64,000 nt of DNA from Nonomuraea glycinis (GTDB lineage Bacteria > Actinomycetota > Actinomycetes > Streptosporangiales > Streptosporangiaceae): NCBI RefSeq assembly GCF_014646515.1, contig NZ_BMNK01000016.1:126228-190227 (forward strand), given 5' to 3'. Every line of letters starts with the position of its first letter. Position 1 is the stretch's first letter. A program made the translations under genes and the position numbers. The notes under the pieces are model-generated. The model saw only the letters and a program-made list of their open reading frames with translations. It searched no databases and was not told where the DNA came from. Below, piece after piece: positions 43,639-51,551 of this stretch.

Positions 43639-43810
43639 CGCTCAGCTCGCGCCGAGCCCGCTTCTTGGACCGGGTCATCCATTGCGCGCCACGAGCTCGC
43701 CGGCCCCGCCGACTCGCGACTGTTCTTGGGCACCTTGACGGTGTCGGCGGGGCCGGCGGCCAGGAGGTCGTGGCAAGTGGCCTGGGAAACTGGCGCGACA
43801 GAGCGGGCCG

Positions 43811-44575
43811 TCAGGTGAGTTCCAGGCCGCCGTCGACGGTGAGGATCTGTCCGGTGATCCAGGTGGCGGCGGGGTCGGCGAGGTGCACGATCCAGGTGGC
43901 CACCTCCTCGTGGGTGCCGCGGCGGCGCAGGGGGATGCGGGCGGTCTCCTCCTGCTTGATCTGTTCGACGACGGCGTCCGGCAGTCCGGCGGCGGCCAGG
44001 GCCTCGCTCTCGGTGGGGCCGGGGGCCAAGGCGTTGACGCGGATGCCGCCGGGGGCCAGCTCCAGCGCCCAGCTGCGGGTCAGCTGTTCGAGGGCGGCCT
44101 TGGAAGCGGCGTAGTGGGCGGCGCCGGGCAGCGGGCGGTGGCCGAAGGTGCTGGAGATGTTGACGATCGCGCCACGACCGGCGCGCAGGTACGGCAGCGC
44201 GGCCCGGGCGAGCAGGCTGGGCGCGGTGACGTTGAGCGCGAACAGGTCGCCGATGCGCTGGGCATCGGCGTCGGCCAGGGGCATGACGGTGGTGGCGCCG
44301 GCGTTGTTGACCAGCACGTCCAGGCGGCCCCAGCGTTCGACGGCCGCGTCGACCACCGCCTGCGGAGCGCCCTCGCCGGTGATGTCGGCCGGCAGGACGG
44401 CGATGCCGGAATGCCCTGCGGCGGTCTGCCGCAGGGCATCGGCACGCCGGCCGACCGCGAGCACATGCGCTCCGGCGTGGGCGAAGGCGAGCGCGCCGGC
44501 GCGGCCGATTCCGGATCCGGCCCCGGTCACGATCACGACCTGGTCCTGGAGCCGGTGGGTAGGAGAGACGGCCAC
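43811..44575 (-). CDS. SDR-family oxidoreductase
   Basis: A 254-residue classical SDR. The cofactor motif TGAGSGIG is near residues 17-24, NNAG in LDVLVNNAGATTVMP near 93, catalytic Ser in VNISSTFG and the YxxxK pair in HYAASKAALEQLTRS near 155-159. It ends TGQILTVDGGLELT. I choose GTG 44575 (AAAGG site 8-13 nt upstream); the frame continues further into the operator. Divergent from an ArsR-like gene with a 10-bp-arm palindrome between them. Confidence 0.9.
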   Translation of the reverse strand: MAVSPTHRLQDQVVIVTGAGSGIGRAGALAFAHAGAHVLAVGRRADALRQTAAGHSGIAVLPADITGEGAPQAVVDAAVERWGRLDVLVNNAGATTVMPLADADAQRIGDLFALNVTAPSLLARAALPYLRAGRGAIVNISSTFGHRPLPGAAHYAASKAALEQLTRSWALELAPGGIRVNALAPGPTESEALAAAGLPDAVVEQIKQEETARIPLRRRGTHEEVATWIVHLADPAATWITGQILTVDGGLELT

Positions 44576-44588
44576 GGCACTACCTTTC

Positions 44589-44623
44589 GTTCGATGTTCG
44601 TGAAACATCGAACAAGCTAGCAT
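44589..44623. promoter_or_regulatory. Operator and leaderless promoter
   Basis: Perfect 10-bp arms GTTCGATGTT (44589-44598) and AACATCGAAC (44604-44613) with a 5-nt centre, between the SDR and the ArsR-like gene. TAGCAT at 44618-44623 ends 6 nt before the ATG at 44630, so the regulator's mRNA is probably leaderless. Likely site of the ArsR-like protein. Confidence 0.7.
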
Positions 44624-44629
44624 GGCAGG

Positions 44630-44983
44630 ATGAGACAGGCACATCACCCCGAAGCAGGTCAGATCACGTTGACCGGGGTGATGGCCGCCCTCAGCGACCC
44701 GATCCGGGTCGGGCTGGTGCGCGTGCTGGCCGACGGCCGCGAGCGTGGCTGGGGCGAACTGCGGGCGCCGGTGGCCAAGTCCACCCTCAGCCACCACCTG
44801 CGGGTGCTGCGCGATGCGGGACTGACCCGCACCCGCCAGGAAGGCACCCGCTGCTTCGTGATCCTCCGGCGGACCGACTTACAGGCCCGCTTTCCCGGAC
44901 TGCTGCAGGCGGTGCTGGCCGCGGCCGAGGATGAGGACGTCGGCCATCAAGTGGGCGTGAAGGACGCCGGGTGGCCCGCCTGA
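44630..44983 (+). CDS. ArsR-family winged-helix regulator
   Basis: A 117-residue ArsR-type repressor: ALSDPIRVGLVRVLADGRER, then VAKSTLSHHLRVLRDAGLTR (recognition helix, residues 50-67) and the beta-wing EGTRCFVILRRTDL. No cysteine metal site of the ArsR/SmtB kind is visible, so it probably senses an organic ligand or redox state. Divergent from the SDR at 43811, which it likely controls. Confidence 0.88.
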   Translation: MRQAHHPEAGQITLTGVMAALSDPIRVGLVRVLADGRERGWGELRAPVAKSTLSHHLRVLRDAGLTRTRQEGTRCFVILRRTDLQARFPGLLQAVLAAAEDEDVGHQVGVKDAGWPA

Positions 44984-45026
44984 ATCGGCGCAGTCGTTCA
45001 CGCAGGCTCTGGAAGGTGGCCACCTC

Positions 45027-45611
45027 TTACGCCGGCCCTCGTGGAAGGGTCTGCAAGCCGTCCAGGGTGAGGTCGAGCAGGCGTTCCGCTTGCTTGCGTT
45101 GTTCGGGGCTCGCCGAGGTGAGGGCGATGCCTTCGAGGGCGGCGCTGATATCCGCGGGGCCGATGTCGGTGCGGATCGTCCCGGTGGCCACGCAAGCATC
45201 CATGAGGACACTCAGGGCGGCCTGGATCATTTCCCGGCTGTGACCATACGGGTTGCTCCCCGTCGCGGCGATCGCACGTAGGGCGTCGATCATGCCGAAC
45301 TTGGTGGTCACGTAGTCCAAGAAGAGGCGGGTCCAGGCGCGCAGGGCGTCAAAGGGCGGCTTCGCTGCCAGCAGGGCAGGGGCTGCGTCGCAGAGTTGGG
45401 CCACCTCATTGCGGTAAACGGCCTCGACCAGAGCTTCACGGGTGGGGAAGTTGCGGTACAGCGTGGCGCTGCCCACCCCCGCCTCCTTGGCGATGCGCTC
45501 CAGATGGGCCTCGAGCCCTTCCGCGGCGAATACGCGTGCCGCCGTCGTGAGGATCTTCTCCCGGTTGCGCCGCGCGTCAGCTCGCTGCGGGCGTTGGCCT
45601 CCCTCGGCCAT
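45027..45611 (-). CDS. TetR-family repressor
   Basis: A 194-residue TetR regulator. The helix-turn-helix at residues 13-58 is ILTTAARVFAAEGLEAHLER, then EAGVGSATLYRNFPTREALV, followed by a TetR_C (SbtR-like) domain (FLDYVTTKFGMIDALRAIAA). Divergent from the SDR at 45750, with GCTAAGTGG / CCACTTAGC arms and a repeated TAAGTGGAGGC in the gap. Most likely represses that SDR. Confidence 0.9.
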   Translation of the reverse strand: MAEGGQRPQRADARRNREKILTTAARVFAAEGLEAHLERIAKEAGVGSATLYRNFPTREALVEAVYRNEVAQLCDAAPALLAAKPPFDALRAWTRLFLDYVTTKFGMIDALRAIAATGSNPYGHSREMIQAALSVLMDACVATGTIRTDIGPADISAALEGIALTSASPEQRKQAERLLDLTLDGLQTLPRGPA

Positions 45612-45645
45612 GGCGCTTGCCCTCCTTTCTCGGGCTCTTCGACTT

Positions 45646-45689
45646 GCTAAGTGGAGGCGCGCCCACTTAGCCTGATATTAAGTGGAGGC
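45646..45689. promoter_or_regulatory. TAAGTGG operator
   Basis: GCTAAGTGG (45646-45654) and CCACTTAGC (45663-45671) are perfect 9-bp arms with an 8-nt centre. TAAGTGGAGGC occurs at 45648-45658 and again at 45679-45689. Candidate operator of the TetR gene at 45027 for itself and the SDR. Confidence 0.65.
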
Positions 45690-45749
45690 ACCCCCAGTTC
45701 CACTGTAGGTCAGCGTACTGGACTCCACACACCTCACGAAGGACTGGTC

Positions 45750-46487
45750 ATGACAGGCATCAAAGGCAAGGTCATCGCGCTTACGGGCGCCAGCAGTGGC
45801 ATCGGAGAGGTAACGGCGACCTATCTCGCCGGGCGGGGAGCCCGTTTGGTCCTTGGAGCCCGGCGGGAGGACCGGCTGAACGCGGTGGTGGATCGGATCA
45901 CGGCGCAGGGCGGCTCAGCCGTCGGGGTCGTCGTCGATGTCGCGCACCGTGAAGACCTGAAGCGCCTGACCGATACGGGTGTCGACCGCTTCGGCCGGCT
46001 CGACGTCCTGGTCTCCAACGCGGGCACCATGGCGGTCTCGCCGTTCGACGAGTTGCGCCAGGACGACTGGGACGCCATGGTCGCCACCCACATCACGGGC
46101 CTGCTGAACGGTATCGGGGCGGCGCTGCCCATCTTCCGGCGGCAGCGCTCCGGGCAGTTCGTCAATGTCGCCTCCACCGCGGCGTACGTCGTGACCTCCC
46201 CCCTGGCTGTCTACGCGGCTACCAAGACGGCGGTGAAGGTGCTGACCGAAGGGCTGCGGCAGGAGTCCGGCCCCGACTTGCGGGTCACCCTCGTCTCGCC
46301 GGGCTTCACCGACACGGAGGGCGTGGGCAAGGGAGGGAGCCCCGAGGCAGCGGCGGCACTGCTCCAGCAGCGTGCCGAGATCGCCATGCCGCCCTCGGCC
46401 GTCGCTTCCGCCATCGGTTATGCGATCGAGCAGCCTGATGGCGTCGACATCAGCGAGATCGTCGTCCGCCCTACCGTGCAAGCCTGA
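45750..46487 (+). CDS. SDR-family oxidoreductase
   Basis: A 245-residue classical SDR of the YdfG-like type. Cofactor motif TGASSGIG at residues 12-19, SNAG motif in LDVLVSNAGTMAVSP near 88, Ser in NVASTAAYV and the YxxxK pair in VYAATKTAVKVLTEGLR near 156-160. The end (VDISEIVVRPTVQA) matches the type. ATG at 45750 after GAAGGA. Target of the divergent TetR gene. Confidence 0.92.
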   Translation: MTGIKGKVIALTGASSGIGEVTATYLAGRGARLVLGARREDRLNAVVDRITAQGGSAVGVVVDVAHREDLKRLTDTGVDRFGRLDVLVSNAGTMAVSPFDELRQDDWDAMVATHITGLLNGIGAALPIFRRQRSGQFVNVASTAAYVVTSPLAVYAATKTAVKVLTEGLRQESGPDLRVTLVSPGFTDTEGVGKGGSPEAAAALLQQRAEIAMPPSAVASAIGYAIEQPDGVDISEIVVRPTVQA

Positions 46488-46614
46488 CGATCAGCACGGA
46501 CGGCCGCCGCCCCGGCCTGTGACGTGGGTGTTCCGTTCCTGAGCGGAACAGGGCGACATCCCGCCCTTCGCCTCTGTGTACTGGGGGTCCAACGGAATCG
46601 AAGGGGAGCGGATC

Positions 46615-47016
46615 TTGGGAATCAGACGAGCGGTGTCCGTCGGCACGGCCACTCTCATGGCGGCGTTCTTTCTCACCGGGAACGCGGGCGTCGCGTCGGC
46701 TCAGGACTGGCTGGGAGACTGCCCCAAGGGCAGTATCTGCGCCTACAGCGGGGTGAGCGGGTCAGGAAAGCGGTGCAACTGGGCGGGGAACGACGCCAAC
46801 TGGGCGGGCGGGGCGCGGCCGTGCTCGTTCAGCGGCAAGGTGAAGTCGCTGTGGAACAACGGCAACGCGGGCAATCTGGACGATGTCCATCTCGTCACCT
46901 GCGGCGGCGCGCATTGGGCCCTGCTCAACGGCCAGCAGGAGGCGTGGACCAACCCGACGGAGGACCCCGGCCGGGGCCATATCTGTATCAAGTCGCATAA
47001 ATGGTTCAACAGGTAG
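46615..47016 (+). CDS. Secreted I36-family inhibitor-like protein
   Basis: A 133-residue secreted protein: signal peptide with AVSVGTATLMAAFFLTGNAG and probable cleavage after ASA, then a mature domain of about 100 residues with CPKGSICAYSGVSGSGKRC, a typical peptidase-inhibitor I36 / crystallin-like start, and four further cysteines placed for disulphides. TTG at 46615 after GGGGAGCGG is the best start; the longer frame from 46576 lacks a ribosome site. Probably a small extracellular structural or protease-inhibitor protein. Confidence 0.7.
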   Translation: MGIRRAVSVGTATLMAAFFLTGNAGVASAQDWLGDCPKGSICAYSGVSGSGKRCNWAGNDANWAGGARPCSFSGKVKSLWNNGNAGNLDDVHLVTCGGAHWALLNGQQEAWTNPTEDPGRGHICIKSHKWFNR

Positions 47017-47020
47017 CGGA

Positions 47021-47206
47021 TCACCGCTGCTCGGTGACGCGGGCCACCAGGTCTTCCGTCACCCGCTCACGGCCGAAGAACCGCGCCGCGTCCTCCGCCC
47101 GGAAGGTGGCGAGCCCTGCGTACGGCGAGGCCGCGCCGTCGGCGGGCTCGGCCGGTTCCTCGCTGATGCTCCCAGGCCCGTGGACGGCAGACTTTCTTTT
47201 ACGCAA
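47021..47206 (-). pseudogene. nSTAND/WD40-type protein fragment
   Basis: Sixty codons reading SPYAGLATFRAEDAARFFGR then ERVTEDLVARVTEQR and a stop. This is the well-known segment just before the Walker A motif of actinomycete nSTAND1/WD40 or BTAD-type proteins. The NTPase and repeats are missing. Confidence 0.5.
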
Positions 47207-47207
47207 G

Positions 47208-47360
47208 TCAGCTCGGCACGATGGGCGTATGGCTGATGCGCTGGAGAGTCGAGATGCGTGGTCGAACGACCAGGTCGAGGTCGGGCACGTGCAGGACGCT
47301 GGTCTCGTCGGTGTCGCTGTGGCCGACCTCGACGATGCGGATGGCGACGTTGCGCCTCAT
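47208..47360 (-). pseudogene. MBL-fold hydrolase fragment
   Basis: Fifty codons from ATG 47360: RNVAIRIVEVGHSDTDETSV then LHVPDLDLVV, a segment typical of MBL-fold metallohydrolases (the GHxxxD ligand region). It then runs into unrelated sequence and a stop at 47208. Both ends are missing. From 47361 to 47511 I see only upstream sequence of the next gene. Confidence 0.5.
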
Positions 47361-47511
47361 CTGCACTTGTGTCAACACAAACTAGTGCCGCATCAGGCAA
47401 CGTTCGCCCTCACCAGGGAGAGCTAACCTGGCCCACCCGTCGCAGAGAGTGTCAGTAGGCAGTGCGATGCTGACGCCAACAACTCCGCTCACGGTGATCA
47501 ATGGGGGGCCG

Positions 47512-48225
47512 ATGCCTGGTGAACGATCAGGGTCTGACTTGTCCTCGGTCGGCTTCGACTCTGCTTGGTGTGCCACCGACCTGGGTGAATACCGACCCTG
47601 CCGCTACACCTATGAGTACTACCCCTACGAGAGCCTGCCACCTCTCGACTTCACCGAGTTCACGGGCGCCTTTCAATGGCTCGGTGGTACCGGCGAACCC
47701 GTTCCCGAACAGGTCACGGCGCTCAATCACTTGGCAGAGAACCTTGCGGCCGAGGGCGTGACGCTGCCTCGGGACTTCGTCACCTTCCAGGCCGACTTGA
47801 AGCTGCACCGCTCGCTGGATGAGGTCTCGGTGACCTGCTGCTGGACCGATATCTCAGAGCCCCTGCCCAGTCCGGTCGAGCCGGGTGCCTTCGTCGTGCG
47901 ATTCCTGCGGGATCAACAGGACTGCGTCATCTGGTACCTCTACCTCCGTCCTTCGGGTGAGGCGTTCGTGGTGCACTCCTATCTCGACTACGAATACGAG
48001 TACGAGGCACGGCGCGATGGTGAAGAGACGGAGACCAATCTCGACGATCCGGAGGAGCAAAGGGCTGCAATCCTCTGGTGTGCACCTTCGTTCGAGGAGT
48101 TCGCCCATCGGTTCTGGATTGAGAACCGTCTCTGGCATGCCCTCAACAGCAATGACCTGTCCGGACTCGAGCCTCAGATGCGTGACTACTTGCGCCACTA
48201 CGCGCCGCCTGGGATACCCGCATGA
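47512..48225 (+). CDS. Acidic hypothetical protein
   Basis: A 237-residue soluble, acidic protein of no family I recognise. It is rich in Tyr/Glu near the middle (YLDYEYEYEARRDGEETETN) and has many aromatic residues (CRYTYEYYPYESLPPLDFTE). No membrane segment or signal peptide. ATG 47512 follows a GGGGGG ribosome site; earlier starts (47449, 47467) have none. Acid-rich stand-alone proteins of this size can be immunity proteins, but there is no toxin gene next to it. An IS630 remnant begins 27 bp downstream. Confidence 0.55.
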   Translation: MPGERSGSDLSSVGFDSAWCATDLGEYRPCRYTYEYYPYESLPPLDFTEFTGAFQWLGGTGEPVPEQVTALNHLAENLAAEGVTLPRDFVTFQADLKLHRSLDEVSVTCCWTDISEPLPSPVEPGAFVVRFLRDQQDCVIWYLYLRPSGEAFVVHSYLDYEYEYEARRDGEETETNLDDPEEQRAAILWCAPSFEEFAHRFWIENRLWHALNSNDLSGLEPQMRDYLRHYAPPGIPA

Positions 48226-48252
48226 CCGTGCATTGAACGAGATCATGTGCGG

Positions 48253-49037
48253 ATGGCAGAGCGGGTACGCGTTCGCGAGATCGATGGCGACGAGGGGCAG
48301 CGCCTGCTGCGGATCATCCGTAGAGGCACCGGTTCGGTGGTGACTTGGCGGCGGGCACAGATGGTGTTGATATCCGTGCAGGGCATGCCCGTGGCAAAGA
48401 TCGCCGAGGTGACGTTCACCAGCGCGGACCGGATCCGGGATGTGATCCACAACTTCAACGCTGACGGCTTCGACTCGCTCTACCCGAAGTACAAGGGCGG
48501 CCGGCCCAGAACCTTCAGCCTCCCGGAGCGCCGGGAGATCAAGAAGATCGCCAAGTCCAGGCCGACCGAGAGCACGGCCTGCCGTTTTCGACTTGGATCC
48601 TGGCCAAGCTGGCCGACTTCTTGGTCGCAGAGGGGGTGGTCGACGACATCAGCCACGAGGGCCTGCGGGTCCTGCTCCGCGAGGAGGGCGTCTTGTTTCA
48701 ACGCATAAAGACCTGGAAGACCTCCCGCGACCCCGATTACGCCGCCAAGAAAGCCCGCGTCGAGCACCTCTACGCGATCGCCGACGGCGAGGTCATACCC
48801 GAGGACGGCGAGCCTGAAGTCGTCTTCTGCCTGGACGAGTTCGGTCCGCTCAACCTCCAGCCCCACCCGGGCCGACAGTGGGCCGGGCGCGGAGGACGGC
48901 ACAAGGATCCTGCCCGAGAGCCACGGCCCCGCAGGCGGGCGACCTACACCCGCCCGCACGGAGTCAGGCACCTGTTCGCCGCCTACGACCTGGGCAAGGA
49001 CAAGCTCTACGGTCACATCAAGCCGAAGAAGAACCGG
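48253..49037 (+). mobile_element. IS630-family transposase remnant
   Basis: The N-terminal part starts at ATG 48253 with an HTH (RRAQMVLISVQGMPVAKIAE) and KGGRPRTFSLPERREIKKIA. After a -1 frame change near 48585 come LPFSTWILAKLADFLVAEGV, then DYAAKKARVEHLYAIADGE and EVVFCLDEFGPLNLQPHPGR, which carries the first catalytic Asp (DEFGP). Sequence is lost after LYGHIKPKKNR at about 49037, so the second Asp/Glu are missing. Right end merges into the LysR gene region. IS630 elements can use frameshifting, but the truncation makes it dead. No inverted repeats identified. Confidence 0.75.
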
Positions 49038-49103
49038 AATGACCAAACCCCGGACCCGCCCCGTACGACGGCGCGGGACAGTCCGCGCGCCCGCACAACC
49101 GCC

Positions 49104-49979
49104 TCAGCCGTGACGGCGCCCGTCGAGGGCGGTGCGCAGGGCGGCGATGAAGGCGGTGGTGGCGGGCGGGTCGGGCGGCTCGCCGAACGCCGCCAGGTGG
49201 ATCCGGCGCCGCGCGACGGTCAGTTCGGTGGCCTGGACCCCGTCCGCGTGGTGGGTGCGCAGAGCCAGTCCCGGCATGGTGGTGACGCCCAGCCCGGCGG
49301 CGACGAAGGCCTGCTGGACGAGGACGTCGTCGCTGCTGTAGGCGATGCGCGGGGTGAACCCGGCGTCCTCGCAGATTCGGACGAGGTCGCCGCGGCAGTT
49401 GGGGCACCCGGCGATCCAGGCCGAGTCCCGGTGGTCGGCGAGGGTCTGCCCGGACTCGCTGCTGAGCAGGTACACCGGGTCGTCGAGCAGGTAGGAGTAG
49501 CGGATGCCGTCGTCCGGCATCGTGTCCTCGTACGAGAACACGATGGCCAGGTCCGCCGCTCCCGCGCGCAGCATCCGGCGGGCGGCCGTGGGATGGGCGT
49601 CGCCGAGGTGCAGTTCGATGTTCGGGTACGACTCGCGCAGGGCCACGGCCGCCGCGGGGACCAGGGCGCTCAGGGCGGAGCTGAAGGCGACGAGCCGAAC
49701 CCGGCCGGTCCGCAGCCCGAGCTGGGCGTCCAGTTCGGCGCCGGCGGCGTCGACCCGGCCGACGATCTCCGTGGCACGGCGGGCGAGCAGTTCGCCTTCG
49801 GGGGTGAGCCGGATGCCGCGCCCGACCCGCTGGATGAGCCTGGCGCCGGTCGCCGCCTCCAGCCGGGCCAGGTGGTGGCTGACGGAGGGCTGCGAGTAGT
49901 GCAGAGCCTTGGCGGCTTCGGTGACCGAGCCGTGAGCGGCGACCGCGGCCAGGACGCGCAGCCGGACGATATCAAGCAT
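49104..49979 (-). CDS. LysR-family regulator
   Basis: A 291-residue LysR regulator. The winged helix has VLAAVAAHGSVTEAAKALHY and SQPSVSHHLARLEAATGARL (residues 8-48). The effector-binding domain spans residues 88-285 (VRLVAFSSALSALVPAAAVA and on). Divergent from the VOC gene with only 46 bp between the starts, so it probably controls it. Ends cleanly 65 bp from the IS630 remnant. Confidence 0.9.
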   Translation of the reverse strand: MLDIVRLRVLAAVAAHGSVTEAAKALHYSQPSVSHHLARLEAATGARLIQRVGRGIRLTPEGELLARRATEIVGRVDAAGAELDAQLGLRTGRVRLVAFSSALSALVPAAAVALRESYPNIELHLGDAHPTAARRMLRAGAADLAIVFSYEDTMPDDGIRYSYLLDDPVYLLSSESGQTLADHRDSAWIAGCPNCRGDLVRICEDAGFTPRIAYSSDDVLVQQAFVAAGLGVTTMPGLALRTHHADGVQATELTVARRRIHLAAFGEPPDPPATTAFIAALRTALDGRRHG

Positions 49980-50025
49980 TCATCAAGGGTATCTATGGAT
50001 TTTCGCCAACAATGGCATTAGACGC

Positions 50026-50445
50026 ATGTGGCACCTCATGGGCAGACTCCTTGAGGCCGCCACTGCGTTCTTCGGAGAACTCGGCATGGAACTGGAGGGC
50101 AAAGCACAGATCGAGGGCCCCTGGGCGGACCGCACCGTCGGACTCGACGGCGTCCGCTGCGACATCGCAATGATGCGGACCCCGGACGGCCACGGCCGGC
50201 TGGAGCTGGCGAAATACCACGCCCCCGTGGCGATCGGCGCCGGACCGCACAACCCGCCGCACAACACACTGGGCATGCATCGCGTCATGTTCGCCGTCGG
50301 CGACATCGAGGACGTCGTCGACCGCCTGCGCACGCACGGCGCCGAACTCATCGGCGAGCTGGCCCAGTACGAGGACAGCTACCGGCTCTGCTACGTCCGC
50401 GGCCCCGAGGGGATCATCGTCGCGCTGGCCGAACAGCTCGGCTGA
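50026..50445 (+). CDS. VOC-family protein with damaged N-terminus
   Basis: A 139-residue glyoxalase-like protein. From residue 9 it is typical (LEAATAFFGELGMELEGKAQ, then DGVRCDIAMMRTPDGHGRLE, and GMHRVMFAVGDIEDVVDRLR). The first beta strand, where the family has a His metal ligand (HVGIVVDDLEAA-like), is replaced by MWHLMGRL; the codons before it suggest a short deletion and a frameshift (CAT GTG G.. remains at 50024). So the first metal ligand may be lost. Divergent from the LysR gene. Confidence 0.7.
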   Translation: MWHLMGRLLEAATAFFGELGMELEGKAQIEGPWADRTVGLDGVRCDIAMMRTPDGHGRLELAKYHAPVAIGAGPHNPPHNTLGMHRVMFAVGDIEDVVDRLRTHGAELIGELAQYEDSYRLCYVRGPEGIIVALAEQLG

Positions 50446-50451
50446 GAGCCC

Positions 50452-50575
50452 GTCGCGTACGTCGCCAAGGACGGCACACCCCGCGATGTCCCGATCGCGT
50501 TCGTCTGAACCGGCTCGAAGATCGTCATGTGCACGGCGAAGAACGCGCCGAAGCGCTTTCGCCGTGGGGCGAGAG
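50452..50575 (+). pseudogene. PNPOx-like fragment with a nonsense codon
   Basis: Forty codons of a pyridoxamine-phosphate-oxidase-like flavoprotein: VAYVAKDGTPRDVPIAFV, then TGA at 50506-50508 where the family has Trp (TGG), then TGSKIVMCTAKNAPK. A single G-to-A change explains the stop. Rest of the gene is missing. 50576-50658 shows only the IclR upstream region. Confidence 0.55.
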
Positions 50576-50658
50576 CAGCGCCGGCGATCGGCGTCTACGC
50601 TTGCGGCCGCCCGGCCGGTAATCTGGAGCGGGTCCTTTGACCTGCCCAGATCGCGGGA

Positions 50659-51438
50659 ATGCCCAAGGCGGTGGAGATGGCGGACGAGCGCCGGTCGGTT
50701 CTACGCCGTGCCCTACACATTCTGGACATCTTCAAGGACGCCGAGGGCGGCCTGAGCCTGTCCGAGATCAGTCGCCGGTCCGGTGTGCCACTCACCACGA
50801 CCCATCGCATCGTCGGGGAGCTGCAGGAGTGGGGCGCGCTCGAACGCGATGACGCCGGTGACTACCGGGTCGGGCTGCGGCTGTGGGAGGTGGCCGCCCT
50901 CTCCCCCCGGTCCGTGGGGCTGCAGCGCATCGCCCTGCCGTTCATGCAGGATCTTTTCGAGACGGCGCACCGCGGCGTGCACCTCGCCGTACGCGAGCAG
51001 GACCAGGTCGTGTTCGTCGAGCGGTTCGTCAGCCCGGAAGTGGCCAGTGATCGCCCTCGAGTGGGCGGACGTTATGCCCTGCACGCCACCGCGGTCGGAC
51101 TGGTGCTGCTCGCGCACGCGCCGCCCGAGCTGCAGGAGGAGATCATCGGCGGGCCGCTGGTGGCGTTCACGTCGCGGACCTACACGAGCGGGCGCGAGCT
51201 GCGGCAGGCGCTCGCCGAGATCCGGCGGTTCGAATACGCGATCAGCGACCGGCAGATCAGCCCGAAGTACGCCTCGGTCGCCGCGCCCATCTACGGCTCC
51301 GACAACAGCGTCGTCGCCGCGCTCTCCCTCATCGTGCCGCACGTCGAGTCGCCAGGACCCAGCCTCCCGTACCTGGTCCAGGCCACCGCGCGCGGGATCT
51401 CGCGGGCCCTCGGAGCGCCTGCGAAGCAAACTCGCTGA
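50659..51438 (+). CDS. IclR-family regulator
   Basis: A 259-residue IclR regulator. The winged helix is at residues 12-70 (SVLRRALHILDIFKDAEGGL, then SGVPLTTTHRIVGELQEWGA), and a GAF-like effector domain follows (FVERFVSPEVASDRPRVGGR, YALHATAVGLVLLAHAP). It is the first gene of the unit at 50.7-57.4 kb; a TTCCGATATGCGGAA palindrome just behind its stop lies upstream of the binding-protein gene. Probably controls the catabolic genes in response to their substrate. Confidence 0.92.
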   Translation: MPKAVEMADERRSVLRRALHILDIFKDAEGGLSLSEISRRSGVPLTTTHRIVGELQEWGALERDDAGDYRVGLRLWEVAALSPRSVGLQRIALPFMQDLFETAHRGVHLAVREQDQVVFVERFVSPEVASDRPRVGGRYALHATAVGLVLLAHAPPELQEEIIGGPLVAFTSRTYTSGRELRQALAEIRRFEYAISDRQISPKYASVAAPIYGSDNSVVAALSLIVPHVESPGPSLPYLVQATARGISRALGAPAKQTR

Positions 51439-51445
51439 ACATACC

Positions 51446-51460
51446 TTCCGATATGCGGAA
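51446..51460. promoter_or_regulatory. Candidate IclR operator
   Basis: TTCCG-ATATG-CGGAA is a perfect 5-bp-arm palindrome of the shape seen for IclR sites. It lies 8 bp after the IclR stop and 91 bp before the lipoprotein start. A ribosome site (TAGGAG) precedes the GTG at 51552. Confidence 0.65.
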
Positions 51461-51551
51461 AGGCGGGTAGTTGTTGCGGGGATGTGGCGCGAGTCTCATT
51501 TTGGTCGGCAAGGGGGCTGTGAGCCGGCCAGGCCGCATCTAGGAGTGAATC

